Source: Microbacterium ureisolvens
Lineage (GTDB): Bacteria; Actinomycetota; Actinomycetes; Actinomycetales; Microbacteriaceae
DNA length: 64,000 nt
Assembly (NCBI RefSeq): GCF_019511645.1
Contig: NZ_JAEUAX010000002.1
Span: forward strand, 1-64,000
Direction: 5' to 3'
Shown here: piece by piece, positions 39,404 through 47,987 of the stretch
Numbering within the stretch: the first letter of the stretch is position 1
Layout: each line of letters starts with the position of its first letter
The notes under the pieces: generated by a model
Told to the model about the DNA's origin: nothing
Database searches by the model: none
The model's input: only the letters and a program-made list of their open reading frames with translations
Translations under genes and position numbers: made by a program

Positions 39404-40939
39404 ATGTCCGCGGACACCGCAGTCCCGCCGGTCGTCGAGATGACCGGGATCACCATCCGATTCCCCGGCGTGCTCGCCCTCGACCACGTCGATTTCACCC
39501 TCCGCCCCGGCGAGGTCCACTCGCTCATGGGCGAGAACGGTGCCGGAAAGTCCACCCTCATCAAGGCGCTCACCGGCGTGTACCCGATCGACGCCGGGCA
39601 GATCGTCGTGAGCGGGAGCGCGCGGCGCTTCGCCGGCACGGCCGACGCGCAGGCCGCCGGCATCTCGACCGTGTACCAGGAGGTCAACCTCTGCGGAAAC
39701 CTCTCGGTCGGGGAGAACGTCATGCTCGGCCACGAGCCCCGCACCGCCAGGGGGATCGATTGGAAGGAAGCGCACCGACTGGCCGACGCGCACCTGCAGA
39801 GCCTCGGCCTCGCCATCGACACGCGGTCCATGCTCTCGAGCCATTCGATCGCGATCCAGCAGCTCATCGCGATCGGGCGGGCCATGGTCCTCGACGCGAA
39901 GGTGCTGATCCTCGACGAGCCCACGTCGAGCCTCGATCGCGGCGAGGTCGAGCAGCTCTTCGGCGTCGTGCGCGACCTGCGCGACAAGGGGGTCGCCATC
40001 CTCTTCGTGAGCCACTTCCTCGACCAGATCTACGAGATATCCGACCGCATCACGGTGCTGCGCAACGGCCGGCTCGTCGGCGAGTACCTGGTGCGCGATC
40101 TTCCGCGCGGCGAGCTCGTCACGAAGATGATCGGTCGCGAGCTGGATGAGCTCACGGCCCTCGCCTCCGTCGCCGACCGATCCATCGATCGCAGCGGCGT
40201 ACCGGTGCTGCGCGCGAGCGGCGTCGGCAGACGCGGCATGCTCGAGCCGGTCGATCTCGAGGTCTACGACGGCGAAGTCGTCGGCGTCGCCGGACTGCTC
40301 GGCTCGGGTCGCACCGAGCTGGTCCGCCTGCTGTACGGCGCCGACCGCGCTGAGACGGGCGACATCGAGGTGTCCGGCCGGCCGGCCAGGCACTCCTCCC
40401 CGCGGCGGGCGATCGAGAACAGGATCGCCTTCTCGTCCGAGAACCGCCGTGCCGAGGGCATCATCGCCGACCTGACCGTCGCCGAGAACATCGTGCTCGG
40501 CATCCAGGCCCGCCGCGGCGCCATGCGCCGCATCGCCAAGGCCGAGGCGGACGCCCTCGTCGCCGAATACATCGCGGCGCTCGGAGTCCGCCCCGCCGAC
40601 CCGACGATGCTCGCCGGGAACCTCTCGGGCGGCAACCAGCAGAAGGTTCTGCTCGCCCGGTGGCTCGCCACCGCTCCCGAGCTGATCGTGCTCGACGAGC
40701 CGACTCGCGGGATCGATGTCGGCGCGAAGGCGGACATCCAGCGAAAGGTCGCCGAACTGAGCGCCCAGGGCCTCTCCGTCATCTTCATCTCATCCGAGCT
40801 GGAGGAGGTGCTGCGGATCGCGCAGCGGATCGTGGTGATGCGCGACCGCCGCAAGATCGGTGAACTGGACTCGAGCGACGTCGATCTCGACGGCCTCATC
40901 GACTACATCGCCAACCAACCCGAGGAGAGTGCGGCATGA
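39404..40939 (+). CDS. Sugar ABC transporter ATPase (double domain)
   Basis: The 511-aa protein carries two ABC domains of the RbsA/AraG/YtfR type. The first has GENGAGKSTLIKALTG, VYQEVNLCGNLSVGENVMLGHEP and LILDEPTSSLDRGEV. The second has a degenerate Walker A (GLLGSGRTELVRLLYG) with LSGGNQQKVLLARWLA and LIVLDEPTRGIDVGAK. It powers uptake through the two permeases that follow. It overlaps the first permease (ATGA, 40936). The degenerate second P-loop is normal for carbohydrate importers. Confidence 0.95.
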   Translation: MSADTAVPPVVEMTGITIRFPGVLALDHVDFTLRPGEVHSLMGENGAGKSTLIKALTGVYPIDAGQIVVSGSARRFAGTADAQAAGISTVYQEVNLCGNLSVGENVMLGHEPRTARGIDWKEAHRLADAHLQSLGLAIDTRSMLSSHSIAIQQLIAIGRAMVLDAKVLILDEPTSSLDRGEVEQLFGVVRDLRDKGVAILFVSHFLDQIYEISDRITVLRNGRLVGEYLVRDLPRGELVTKMIGRELDELTALASVADRSIDRSGVPVLRASGVGRRGMLEPVDLEVYDGEVVGVAGLLGSGRTELVRLLYGADRAETGDIEVSGRPARHSSPRRAIENRIAFSSENRRAEGIIADLTVAENIVLGIQARRGAMRRIAKAEADALVAEYIAALGVRPADPTMLAGNLSGGNQQKVLLARWLATAPELIVLDEPTRGIDVGAKADIQRKVAELSAQGLSVIFISSELEEVLRIAQRIVVMRDRRKIGELDSSDVDLDGLIDYIANQPEESAA

Positions 40940-41985
40940 AAGCGCTCATGAGGCATCGGCTGTTCTGGCCGGTCGTCGCCCTGCTCGCTCTGATCGCGAT
41001 CAACACCATCGCCCGTCCGCAGTTCATCGTCGTGACGCTGCGCAACGGCGAGCTGTACGGGGCGCTCATCGACATCCTCCGCAACAGCGCCCCGCTCATG
41101 CTCGTCGCCCTCGGCATGACGATCGTCATCGCCACCCGCGGCATCGACCTCTCGGTCGGGGCGATCATGGCCGTCTCGGGTGCCGTCGCGCTCACCATCA
41201 TCGACGGCTCACCCGACCCCGGCAATCTCGGCACGGTCGGCGTCGCTCTGCTGGTGGCTCTCGCGGTGTCGCTCGTGCTCGGCGTCTGGAACGGCTTCCT
41301 GGTCGCCGTGGTGGGGATCCAGCCGATCATCGCGACACTCGTGCTCATGCTCGCCGGTCGCGGCGTGGCCCTGCTGATCACCGAGGGCTTCATCACGACG
41401 GTCAACAGCGAGCCGTATGAATTCATCGCCACGGGATACCTGATCGCGCTGCCCTTCGCCCTGCTCATCTGGGTGATCGCTGCCGTCGTGATCGCCCTGC
41501 TCGAACGGCGCACGGCGCTGGGAATGCTCACCGAGGCCGTCGGCATCAACCCGGAGGCCAGCCGCCTCGCCGGGGTGCGGGCCCGAGGCATCGTCTTCGG
41601 GGCCTACGCCGCGAGCGGACTGCTCGCCGGGATAGCGGGCATCATCTACAGCTCCAACATCCGCGCCGCCGACGCGAACGCCGCCGGCCTGTTCATCGAG
41701 CTCTACGCGATCCTCGCCGTCGTCCTGGGCGGCACCTCCCTCATGGGAGGGAAGTTCACCATCGCCGGCACGGTCATCGGCGTGCTCACGATCCAGACCC
41801 TGGAGGCGACCATCCTGTTCCTCGGCGTGCCTTCAGCGCAGAGTCCCGTGTTCTTCGCGATCGTCGTCGTCGTCGTGGTGCTCGTCCAGTCGCCTCGGCT
41901 GCACCGCTGGGCCCGGAGTGCCGTCGGCGCGGCGCGAGCGCGAAGCCGGTCCGACGTCGACACCCGGACGGGGGTGGCATCGTGA
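40936..41985 (+). CDS. Sugar ABC transporter permease, YtfT type
   Basis: The 349-aa permease has about ten hydrophobic segments and the BPD_transp_2 core: SAPLMLVALGMTIVIATRGIDLSVGAIMAVSG, IIATLVLMLAGRGVALLITEG, AGVRARGIVFGAYAASGLLAGIAGIIYSSNI and AILAVVLGGTSLMGGKFTIAGTVIG. It forms one half of the membrane channel. It overlaps genes on both sides (ATGA and GTGA). Confidence 0.95.
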   Translation: MKALMRHRLFWPVVALLALIAINTIARPQFIVVTLRNGELYGALIDILRNSAPLMLVALGMTIVIATRGIDLSVGAIMAVSGAVALTIIDGSPDPGNLGTVGVALLVALAVSLVLGVWNGFLVAVVGIQPIIATLVLMLAGRGVALLITEGFITTVNSEPYEFIATGYLIALPFALLIWVIAAVVIALLERRTALGMLTEAVGINPEASRLAGVRARGIVFGAYAASGLLAGIAGIIYSSNIRAADANAAGLFIELYAILAVVLGGTSLMGGKFTIAGTVIGVLTIQTLEATILFLGVPSAQSPVFFAIVVVVVVLVQSPRLHRWARSAVGAARARSRSDVDTRTGVAS

Positions 41986-43001
41986 CCAAGAGCATGGAAG
42001 CGACGAGCCTTCGCACCGCACCCTCCTCGCGCTACGCGACATTCATGAGCAGGCACGCGTCGCTGATGCCGACGTTCGCCGCGGTCGCGATCCTGATCGT
42101 GCTCCTGATCGGCGCTCAGGCGCGATTCCCCCGGTTCCTGAGCCCGGGGAACCTCTCCGCGCTGCTCCTGGACAACGCCTACCTCGTCGTGCTCGCGGTG
42201 GGGCTGACGTTCGTCATCCTCACCGGAGGCATCGACCTGTCGGTCGGATCGGTCATGGCGTTCACCGGCATCCTGGGGGCGAGCCTGCTCTCGCAGGGCG
42301 TACCGGCGGCCGTGGCCATCCCCGTGATGCTGGTCGCCGGAGCCGCGATCGGCCTGCTGGTCGGCATCCTCGTCCAGTATTTCGACGTCCAGCCCTTCAT
42401 CGCCTCTCTCGCGGGGCTCTTCCTCGCGCGGGGCCTGGCGTTCGTGGTGAGCCTGTCGTCGATCAGGGTCGAGGACCCGGTGGTGCTGTGGCTGCAGCGG
42501 ACGCGCTGGGGCGCCGGCGGCTGGTACATCACGCCGACGGGGATCATCGCCCTGCTGGTCGTGGCGATCGCGTTCGTCGTGCTCGTGTGGTCGCGGTTCG
42601 GCCGCACGGTGTACGCCATCGGCGGCAACGAGCAGTCCGCCCGGCTGATGGGACTCAGCGTCGCGCGCACCAAGATCGCGGTGTACGTGATCAGCGGACT
42701 GTGCGGCGGGCTGGCCGGGCTGCTGCTCACCGCGTACTCGGGCGCCGGCTATCCTCGCAACGGGATCGGCACGGAACTCGATGCGATCGCGGCGGTGGTC
42801 ATCGGCGGCACGCTGCTCACGGGCGGCACCGGGTACGTGCTGGGCTCGCTCATCGGCGTCCTGGTCTACGGCACCATCAAGAAGCTGATCTCGTTCATGG
42901 GCGCCGAACAGTCGTGGACCCAGATCATCATCGGAGCGCTGCTGCTCGTCTTCATCGTCGTCCAGCGGGTCATCGTCGCACGGTCGCAGCGTCGCAGATA
43001 G
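41982..43001 (+). CDS. Sugar ABC transporter permease, YjfF type
   Basis: The 339-aa permease shows the same fold: NAYLVVLAVGLTFVILTGGIDLSVGSVMAFTG, FDVQPFIASLAGLFLARGLAFVVSL, YAIGGNEQSARLMGLSVARTKIAVYVISGLCGGLAGLLL and DAIAAVVIGGTLLTGGTGYVLGSLIG. Two different permeases after one ATPase is the YtfRT-YjfF order. The GTG start overlaps the preceding stop. It ends 61 bp before the second ATPase, which seems to have its own promoter. Confidence 0.95.
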   Translation: MTKSMEATSLRTAPSSRYATFMSRHASLMPTFAAVAILIVLLIGAQARFPRFLSPGNLSALLLDNAYLVVLAVGLTFVILTGGIDLSVGSVMAFTGILGASLLSQGVPAAVAIPVMLVAGAAIGLLVGILVQYFDVQPFIASLAGLFLARGLAFVVSLSSIRVEDPVVLWLQRTRWGAGGWYITPTGIIALLVVAIAFVVLVWSRFGRTVYAIGGNEQSARLMGLSVARTKIAVYVISGLCGGLAGLLLTAYSGAGYPRNGIGTELDAIAAVVIGGTLLTGGTGYVLGSLIGVLVYGTIKKLISFMGAEQSWTQIIIGALLLVFIVVQRVIVARSQRRR

Positions 43002-43049
43002 GACGGCGACACCACGTCTGCGCGCAGCGGCCGCACCTCATTCCGCCGG

Positions 43050-43055
43050 GATAAT
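43050..43055 (+). promoter_or_regulatory. Candidate -10 box, leaderless start of the second ATPase
   Basis: GATAAT lies 6 nt before ATG 43062 and no Shine-Dalgarno sequence precedes that ATG, so the second ATPase and the LacI gene after it can be expressed from an independent leaderless mRNA. Confidence 0.45.
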
Positions 43056-43061
43056 GGCCTG

Positions 43062-44579
43062 ATGGACGAGGCGCGGCCGCTGCTGCAGCTCTCCGGGGCG
43101 ACGGTGCGCTTCGGGGTCGATGCCGCCATCGACGGCGTGGACTTCCGGCTGTTCCCCGGCGAGGTGCACTCGCTCATGGGCGAGAACGGAGCGGGCAAGT
43201 CCACGCTCATCAAGGCGATCACGGGGGCGCTCCCCTTGGACGCAGGGGTCCTCACGCTCGCGGGTGAGGTGGTCCGCTTCACCTCGCCGCACGATGCCCA
43301 GGCGGCCGGGATCAGCACGGTGTACCAGGAGATCGACCTCCTTCCGAACGTCTCCGTCGCCGAAAACATCGCGCTGGGCCGGGAGCCGCGAGTGGCCGGC
43401 ATGATCGACTGGCGCCGGATGCGGCGCGAGGCCCACGAGGTGCTCAGCGACCTCGGGCTCGACATCGACCCCGGGTCGCGACTGGGCACCCATTCGCTCG
43501 CGGTCCAGCAGCTGGTGGCGATCGCCCGCGCGATCTCGACCGACGTGCGCGTCCTCGTGCTCGACGAGCCGACGTCGAGTCTCGACCTGGACGAGGTCGC
43601 CGAGCTCTTCCGCGTCATCCGCGATCTGAAGCAGCGCGGCGTCGCGATCCTCTTCGTCTCGCATTTCCTCGACCAGGTCTACGAGATCTGCGACCGCGTG
43701 ACGGTGCTGCGCGACGGCAGGTTCATCGGTGAATACCTCACCCGCGAGCTGCTGCGCATCGACCTCGTGCAGGCCATGCTCGGTCGCACGGCGACCGCCC
43801 TCGCCACGACGGCGCGGGCGGATGACCCCTCCGAGACGCCCCGTCCGGCGCTCACCGCGCGAGGCGTCACCGCGAGCCCCGGCATCCGTGACGCGGATCT
43901 CGATCTCAACGAGGGCGAGGTGCTCGGTGTCGCCGGGCTCCTCGGCTCGGGCCGCACCGAGCTCGCCCGCGCGCTCGCCGGCATCGATCGGGTCGACAGC
44001 GGCGTGATCCGCATCGAGGGGACCGGTACGACACCCTCCGGTCCTCGCTCGGCGATCTCCCTGGGCGTCGTGTACTCCTCCGAGAACCGCCGCACCGAGG
44101 GGATCATCAGCGAGCTCAGCGTGCTCGAGAACATCACTCTCGCGCTCCAGGCCGACAGGGGCATGCTGCGGCGCATCCCGCCCGCTCGACAGCGCGAGCT
44201 CGCGGCGAGCTGGGTGGAGGCACTCGACATCCGTCCTCCCGACCTCGATCGCCCCGCAGGCACACTCTCCGGCGGCAACCAGCAGAAGGTGCTGCTCGCG
44301 CGGCTGCTCGCCCTGTCGCCACGCGTGCTCGTCCTCGACGAGCCGACGCGTGGAATCGACGTCGGCGCGAAGGTCGAGATCCAGAACCTGGTGGGCGAGA
44401 TGGCCGCGAACGGCCTCTCGGTGATGTTCATCTCGGCAGAACTGGAAGAGGTGCTCCGTGTGGGGCATCGCGTGGCGATTCTGCGGGACGGACGGATCGT
44501 CGACACGCTCCCCTCGGAGTCGCTGACCGTGGACTCGCTGCTGGCCCTCGTCGCCCGACCGGAAGAGCTCGATGAGTGA
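43062..44579 (+). CDS. Second sugar ABC transporter ATPase
   Basis: The 505-aa protein is a full paralogue of the ATPase at 39404: GENGAGKSTLIKAITG, VYQEIDLLPNVSVAENIALGREP, VLVLDEPTSSLDLDEV, then GLLGSGRTELARALAG and LSGGNQQKVLLARLLA with VLVLDEPTRGIDVGAK. All nucleotide-site motifs are intact apart from the normal degeneracy in half two. No binding protein or permease accompanies it. It may share the upstream permeases, serve a complex encoded elsewhere, or be left from a larger duplication. It overlaps the following LacI gene by 8 nt. Confidence 0.92.
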   Translation: MDEARPLLQLSGATVRFGVDAAIDGVDFRLFPGEVHSLMGENGAGKSTLIKAITGALPLDAGVLTLAGEVVRFTSPHDAQAAGISTVYQEIDLLPNVSVAENIALGREPRVAGMIDWRRMRREAHEVLSDLGLDIDPGSRLGTHSLAVQQLVAIARAISTDVRVLVLDEPTSSLDLDEVAELFRVIRDLKQRGVAILFVSHFLDQVYEICDRVTVLRDGRFIGEYLTRELLRIDLVQAMLGRTATALATTARADDPSETPRPALTARGVTASPGIRDADLDLNEGEVLGVAGLLGSGRTELARALAGIDRVDSGVIRIEGTGTTPSGPRSAISLGVVYSSENRRTEGIISELSVLENITLALQADRGMLRRIPPARQRELAASWVEALDIRPPDLDRPAGTLSGGNQQKVLLARLLALSPRVLVLDEPTRGIDVGAKVEIQNLVGEMAANGLSVMFISAELEEVLRVGHRVAILRDGRIVDTLPSESLTVDSLLALVARPEELDE

Positions 44580-45606
44580 CTCGCGTGTGACGGCCGACGA
44601 CGGATCGACGCGGGCCGCGAACATCTTCGACGTCGCCCGTCTCGCAGGGGTGTCGCACCAGACGGTCTCGCGCGTCATCAACGATCTGCCGAACGTGCGC
44701 CCCGCAACCCGCGCCCGCGTCGAGCAGGCGATCGCGCAGCTGCGGTACAGCCCCTCCCCCGCGGCCCGGGCGCTGGTCACCCGGCGCACGCGCACCATCG
44801 GCCTGGTCACACCGGGCGTGCCCGACTACGGCCCGACGTCGATCGCCACGCACTTCAACATCGCGGCGCGCGCCGCACGCTACAGCGTGGACACGGTCAG
44901 CGCCGTCGACCCGGATCCTGCCGCGATCAAGGGCGTGGTCGAGGGGCTGCTGCGCCAGCGGGTGGATGCCGTCGTCCTCATCGTCGTCGACATCGGCGTG
45001 CTGGAGGTGGTGCGCGGGCTGGATCTCAGCGTCCCGCTCGTCGCCGCGACCTCGGCGGCGCGGAGAGGCCCGCACATCGTGTCGATCGACCAGTACCGCG
45101 GTGCCCGGTCGGCGGTGCGCCATCTGGCCGAGCTCGGCCACACGCGCATCCTCCACCTCGCCGGGCCGACGCGCGCGCCCGATGCGGTCGAGCGCATCCG
45201 GGGGTGGCGGGACGAGCTCGCCGAGCGCCGGCTCGAGATCCTGGAACCCCATCATGGCGACTGGTCGGCGGCGAGCGGTCACCAGGTGGGACTCGAGCTC
45301 GACATCGAGCCCGGCAGCGCCGTGTTCGCCGGGAACGACCACATGTCGATCGGCCTGCTGTCCGCGCTGCGCGAGCGGGGTCTGCGGGTTCCGGAGGACG
45401 TCAGTGTCGTGGGCTTCGACGACGTGCCCGAAGCAGGATTCCTCTACCCGCCGCTCACCACCGTGCGTCAGGACTTCGGCACCCTGGGCGAGCTCATCAT
45501 GCAGAAGGTGCTGATCTCGGTCGAGGAACCCGACAGCGTCACCGAGGACACGCCGCTGCCGACGCACCTGATCGTCCGCGAGTCCACGAGCGCGCCGCGG
45601 ATGTGA
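44572..45606 (+). CDS. LacI-family regulator, coupled to the second ATPase
   Basis: The 344-aa protein has a LacI helix-turn-helix (ANIFDVARLAGVSHQTVSRVINDLPNVRPATRARVEQAIAQLRYSPSPAARALVTRRTRTIGLV) and sensor domain (SAVFAGNDHMSIGLLSALRERGLRVPEDVSVVGFDDVPEAGFLYPPLTTVRQDF). Its recognition helix VSHQTVSRVIN is close to, but not the same as, the VSTQTVSRVIN of the regulator at 37028, so operator preference may overlap. The start is within the ATPase 3' end. It probably senses a sugar taken up by the adjacent system. Confidence 0.92.
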   Translation: MSDSRVTADDGSTRAANIFDVARLAGVSHQTVSRVINDLPNVRPATRARVEQAIAQLRYSPSPAARALVTRRTRTIGLVTPGVPDYGPTSIATHFNIAARAARYSVDTVSAVDPDPAAIKGVVEGLLRQRVDAVVLIVVDIGVLEVVRGLDLSVPLVAATSAARRGPHIVSIDQYRGARSAVRHLAELGHTRILHLAGPTRAPDAVERIRGWRDELAERRLEILEPHHGDWSAASGHQVGLELDIEPGSAVFAGNDHMSIGLLSALRERGLRVPEDVSVVGFDDVPEAGFLYPPLTTVRQDFGTLGELIMQKVLISVEEPDSVTEDTPLPTHLIVRESTSAPRM

Positions 45607-45674
45607 TCCCCGGCCGGCATGCCGATCCGGCCCGGCCGGCCCGGCGGAGTCCGGCGCAGTGGCAGGCTGGAGTC

Positions 45675-46526
45675 ATGCGCATCGCCCTCACCGGCTCCTC
45701 CGGAAAGCTCGGCACCGTCGTCGCCCGCGAACTGCGCGCAGCCGGCTACGACGTCATCGGCATCGACGTCGTCGGCACGCGTGGGCCCGACTTCGTGCAG
45801 GTCGACCTCACCGATTACGGCCAGGTCGTCGACGCCCTCACGGCGGTGAACGACCGCCACGACGGGTTCGACGCGGTCGTCCATCTCGGCGCGATCCCGG
45901 CCCCCGGCATCCGTTCCGACGTCGCCACCTTCCACAACAACATGAACGCGACGTTCAATGTGTTCTGGGCGGCGGTGGGGCTCGGCATCCGTCGCATCGT
46001 CTACGCGTCCAGCGAGACGGTGCTGGGACTGCCCTTCGACGCGCCGCCGCCGTACATCCCGGTCGACGAGGAGTACCCCCCGCGTCCCGAGTCGGTGTAC
46101 TCGCTGGTCAAGACGCTCGAGGAGCGCATGGCCGTCGAGCTCGTGCGCTGGCACCCCGACCTCTCGATCACGGGCCTGCGGTTCTCGAACGTGATGGTTC
46201 CCGAGGACTACGAGGCCTTCCCCTCCTACGACGCCGACGCGCTGCAGCGCAAGTGGAACCTCTGGGGCTACATCGACGCGCGCGACGGCGCGCAGGCGGT
46301 GCAGCGCGCGCTCGAGGTCGCGCCGCCCGGCTTCGAGACCTACATCATCGCCGCCGCTGACACCGTGATGTCGCGCCCGAACGCGGAGCTCGTCGCCGAG
46401 GTCTTCCCGGGCGTCGAGACCCGCGCGTTCGGCGAGCACGACACGCTCCTCTCGATCGACAAGGCCCGCCGCCTCTTGGGCTACGACCCGCAGCATTCGT
46501 GGCGGGACCACATCTCGGGCTCATGA
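45675..46526 (+). CDS. NAD(P)-dependent epimerase/dehydratase-type SDR
   Basis: The 283-aa extended SDR has the nucleotide motif ALTGSSGKLGTVVARELRAAGY, DAVVHLGAIPAPG, YASSETVLGLPF in the catalytic region, YSLVKTLEE with the YxxxK pair and LRFSNVM. Members include uronate dehydrogenases and sugar epimerases. Adjacent sugar regulator and transporter genes make a sugar acid or nucleotide-sugar plausible. ATG 45675 is chosen because the Rossmann strand begins at residue 2; the longer frame runs antisense-like through the LacI gene. It overlaps the next gene. Confidence 0.88.
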   Translation: MRIALTGSSGKLGTVVARELRAAGYDVIGIDVVGTRGPDFVQVDLTDYGQVVDALTAVNDRHDGFDAVVHLGAIPAPGIRSDVATFHNNMNATFNVFWAAVGLGIRRIVYASSETVLGLPFDAPPPYIPVDEEYPPRPESVYSLVKTLEERMAVELVRWHPDLSITGLRFSNVMVPEDYEAFPSYDADALQRKWNLWGYIDARDGAQAVQRALEVAPPGFETYIIAAADTVMSRPNAELVAEVFPGVETRAFGEHDTLLSIDKARRLLGYDPQHSWRDHISGS

Positions 46527-47119
46527 CCGAGGATCCGCGCCTGGCCGCCGCCCGCTACCGCGCGGCGCACCGCGACGACGCCGAGGGCGAGGGCGAGGGC
46601 GAGGGCGAGGGCGAGACGGATGCTGCGCCCGAGGGCTCGCGGGCCGCGCAGGCGTATTCGGCGGCCGATCGCGCGGCGGTCGTCGAGACGGCGATCCAGC
46701 AGGCGATCCGTCGCGGCGAGTTCGACGACCTGCCGGGCGCGGGCAAGCCCATCCCCGGACTCGGCGAGACCCACGACCCGGACTGGTGGATCCGCCGCAA
46801 GATCGAGACGGAGCAGCTCACCGGCCTCGGCCCGCCGGCGCTCATGCTGCGGGTCGAGAACGTCGAGCTCGACGCGAAGCTCGACGAGCTCTCCCGCGAG
46901 GCCGACGTGCGGGAGGCCCTCGAGGATTTCAACCGCCGCGTGATCGAGGCCCGGCGGCAGCTGCTCGGCGGGCCCCCGGTCGTGACGCCCACCCGTGACA
47001 TCGAGGCCGAGCTCGCCGCGTGGCGCGAGCGGCGCGACGCGCGTACCGCAGCGTCTCCGTCTCCGGTGCAGACGGATGCTGCCCCCAGGCCCCGCCCGTG
47101 GTGGCGGCGTCCGCGCTAG
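46523..47119 (+). CDS. DUF1992 (DnaJ homologue C28-type) protein
   Basis: The 198-aa protein carries the DUF1992 core: VVETAIQQAIRRGEFDDLPGAGKPIPGLGETHDPDWWIRRKIETEQLTGLGPPALMLRVENVELDAKLDEL. The signature FDDLPGxGKP is clear. The domain is named from a DnaJ-related eukaryotic protein but has no J domain and no known bacterial role. An EG repeat (residues about 21-31) encoded by a 6-bp tandem repeat lies before the domain, and a Pro/Arg tail follows it. ATGA overlap with the epimerase gene fixes the start at 46523. Confidence 0.9.
   Translation: MTEDPRLAAARYRAAHRDDAEGEGEGEGEGETDAAPEGSRAAQAYSAADRAAVVETAIQQAIRRGEFDDLPGAGKPIPGLGETHDPDWWIRRKIETEQLTGLGPPALMLRVENVELDAKLDELSREADVREALEDFNRRVIEARRQLLGGPPVVTPTRDIEAELAAWRERRDARTAASPSPVQTDAAPRPRPWWRRPR
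46583..46612 (+). repeat. GAGGGC tandem repeat, five copies
   Basis: Five perfect GAGGGC units in frame encode Glu-Gly repeats in the DUF1992 protein. A 6-bp array of this kind can gain or lose copies by slippage without shifting the frame. Confidence 0.9.
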
Positions 47120-47130
47120 GCCGCTTGCGG

Positions 47131-47200
47131 GTTCGGGGCGCACGGCGTGCGTTCGGGGCGTGCTGCGCGCGCCCCGGACGCGAGCCCCGCGCCCCAAACC
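47131..47200. repeat. GTTCGGGGCG palindromic repeat element, copy 1
   Basis: GTTCGGGGCG occurs at 47131 and 47151 (20-bp period) followed by partial inverted copies GCCCCGGACG and GCCCCAAAC, filling the intergenic gap. The same unit and period recur at 48980-49060. Confidence 0.65.
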
Positions 47201-47215
47201 CCTGCGTGGGCGGAG

Positions 47216-47506
47216 TCAGGGGTTCGGGTTCGTCGCCTTGCCGTCGAGCCACAGCGTGTTCGACGGGTCGGCGTGGGTCGTATCGCTACCGACGTGCTTG
47301 TCGCTGATCTGAGGACCCTTCGTGATGACGTGCACCATCGCCATCGCGTGGCCGCGGCCGAGGCCGTAGTCGGCCGCGAGCCACTCGACGATCGGGGCCG
47401 CCTTGGTGGTCTCATCGAAGCCCTTCTCGTGCGCCTTCTCGATGAGCTGACGCGGCGTGAGGCCGGTCTTCGTCTCGATGTTGTCGAGATATGCCTGGAA
47501 CGACAT
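47216..47506 (-). CDS. DUF4287 domain protein
   Basis: The 96-aa protein contains the DUF4287 pattern: MSFQAYLDNIETKTGLTPRQ, LIEKAHEKGFDETTKAAPIVEWLAADYGLGRGHAMAMVHVITKG. Such proteins often accompany a DUF5655-type domain and are of unknown function. GAGGAG precedes ATG 47506. Stop at 47216 lies at the edge of the palindromic repeat, which may serve as terminator. Confidence 0.9.
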   Translation of the reverse strand: MSFQAYLDNIETKTGLTPRQLIEKAHEKGFDETTKAAPIVEWLAADYGLGRGHAMAMVHVITKGPQISDKHVGSDTTHADPSNTLWLDGKATNPNP

Positions 47507-47516
47507 GCGGTTCTCC

Positions 47517-47903
47517 TCAGTTCCCGGTGGACGGGATGTCGAGCACTCCAGGAGCATCCTGCCACTCCTGGATGATGCGGTCCGAGGCGTGGATGCAGAG
47601 CACCCGCAGGCGTCCGGCGCCGCAGTTCTTGAAGCCGTGCCACGCTCCAGCGGGTGCGGTCGCCGTATCGCCCGCCACTGCGTGGAGCGTCTCGCCGTCG
47701 ATCGTGATGCGCGCCTCGCCCTCGAGGAGCACCCACGTCTCGGGGTAGGGGTGGCGGTGGATGTCAGGGCCCTGCCCGGGCTCATTGTCGACGAAGAAGT
47801 ACGACACGCCGGCGCCGTGCTCGGCGCCGATGAAGCGGCGCAGGGTGCCCGTGCCGACGCGGGTGTCGTCGGCGTGGACGATGTCCGGGATCGCGGTGGT
47901 CAT
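47517..47903 (-). CDS. Cupin-domain protein
   Basis: The 128-aa single cupin opens MTTAIPDIVHADDTRVGTGT. Motif 1 is GPDIHRHPYPETWVLLEGEARITIDGE with the His/His/Glu metal ligands, and motif 2 (AVAGDTATAPAGAWHGFKNCG) brings the last His. Small cupins of this type are dioxygenases, isomerases or sugar-binding proteins; function open. GGAG is upstream of ATG 47903. It lies 10 bp before the DUF4287 gene on the same strand and back to back with the ArsR-type regulator, a likely controller. Confidence 0.9.
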   Translation of the reverse strand: MTTAIPDIVHADDTRVGTGTLRRFIGAEHGAGVSYFFVDNEPGQGPDIHRHPYPETWVLLEGEARITIDGETLHAVAGDTATAPAGAWHGFKNCGAGRLRVLCIHASDRIIQEWQDAPGVLDIPSTGN

Positions 47904-47964
47904 GAGGTGCTCCGTCCTGTCGGTCTGTGATGCTCCCACCCTCGTCCCCGGCGCACGCGGACCC

Positions 47965-47987
47965 TATAGTTTCGACGTGGATCGAAA
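47965..47987 (+). promoter_or_regulatory. Leaderless promoter with operator over the start codon
   Basis: TATAGT (47965-47970) lies 6 nt before GTG 47977, so the mRNA should begin at the start codon. TTTCGA (47970-47975) and TCGAAA (47982-47987) form an inverted repeat with a 6-bp spacer that overlaps the -10 and the start, ideal for autorepression by the encoded regulator. Confidence 0.6.
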
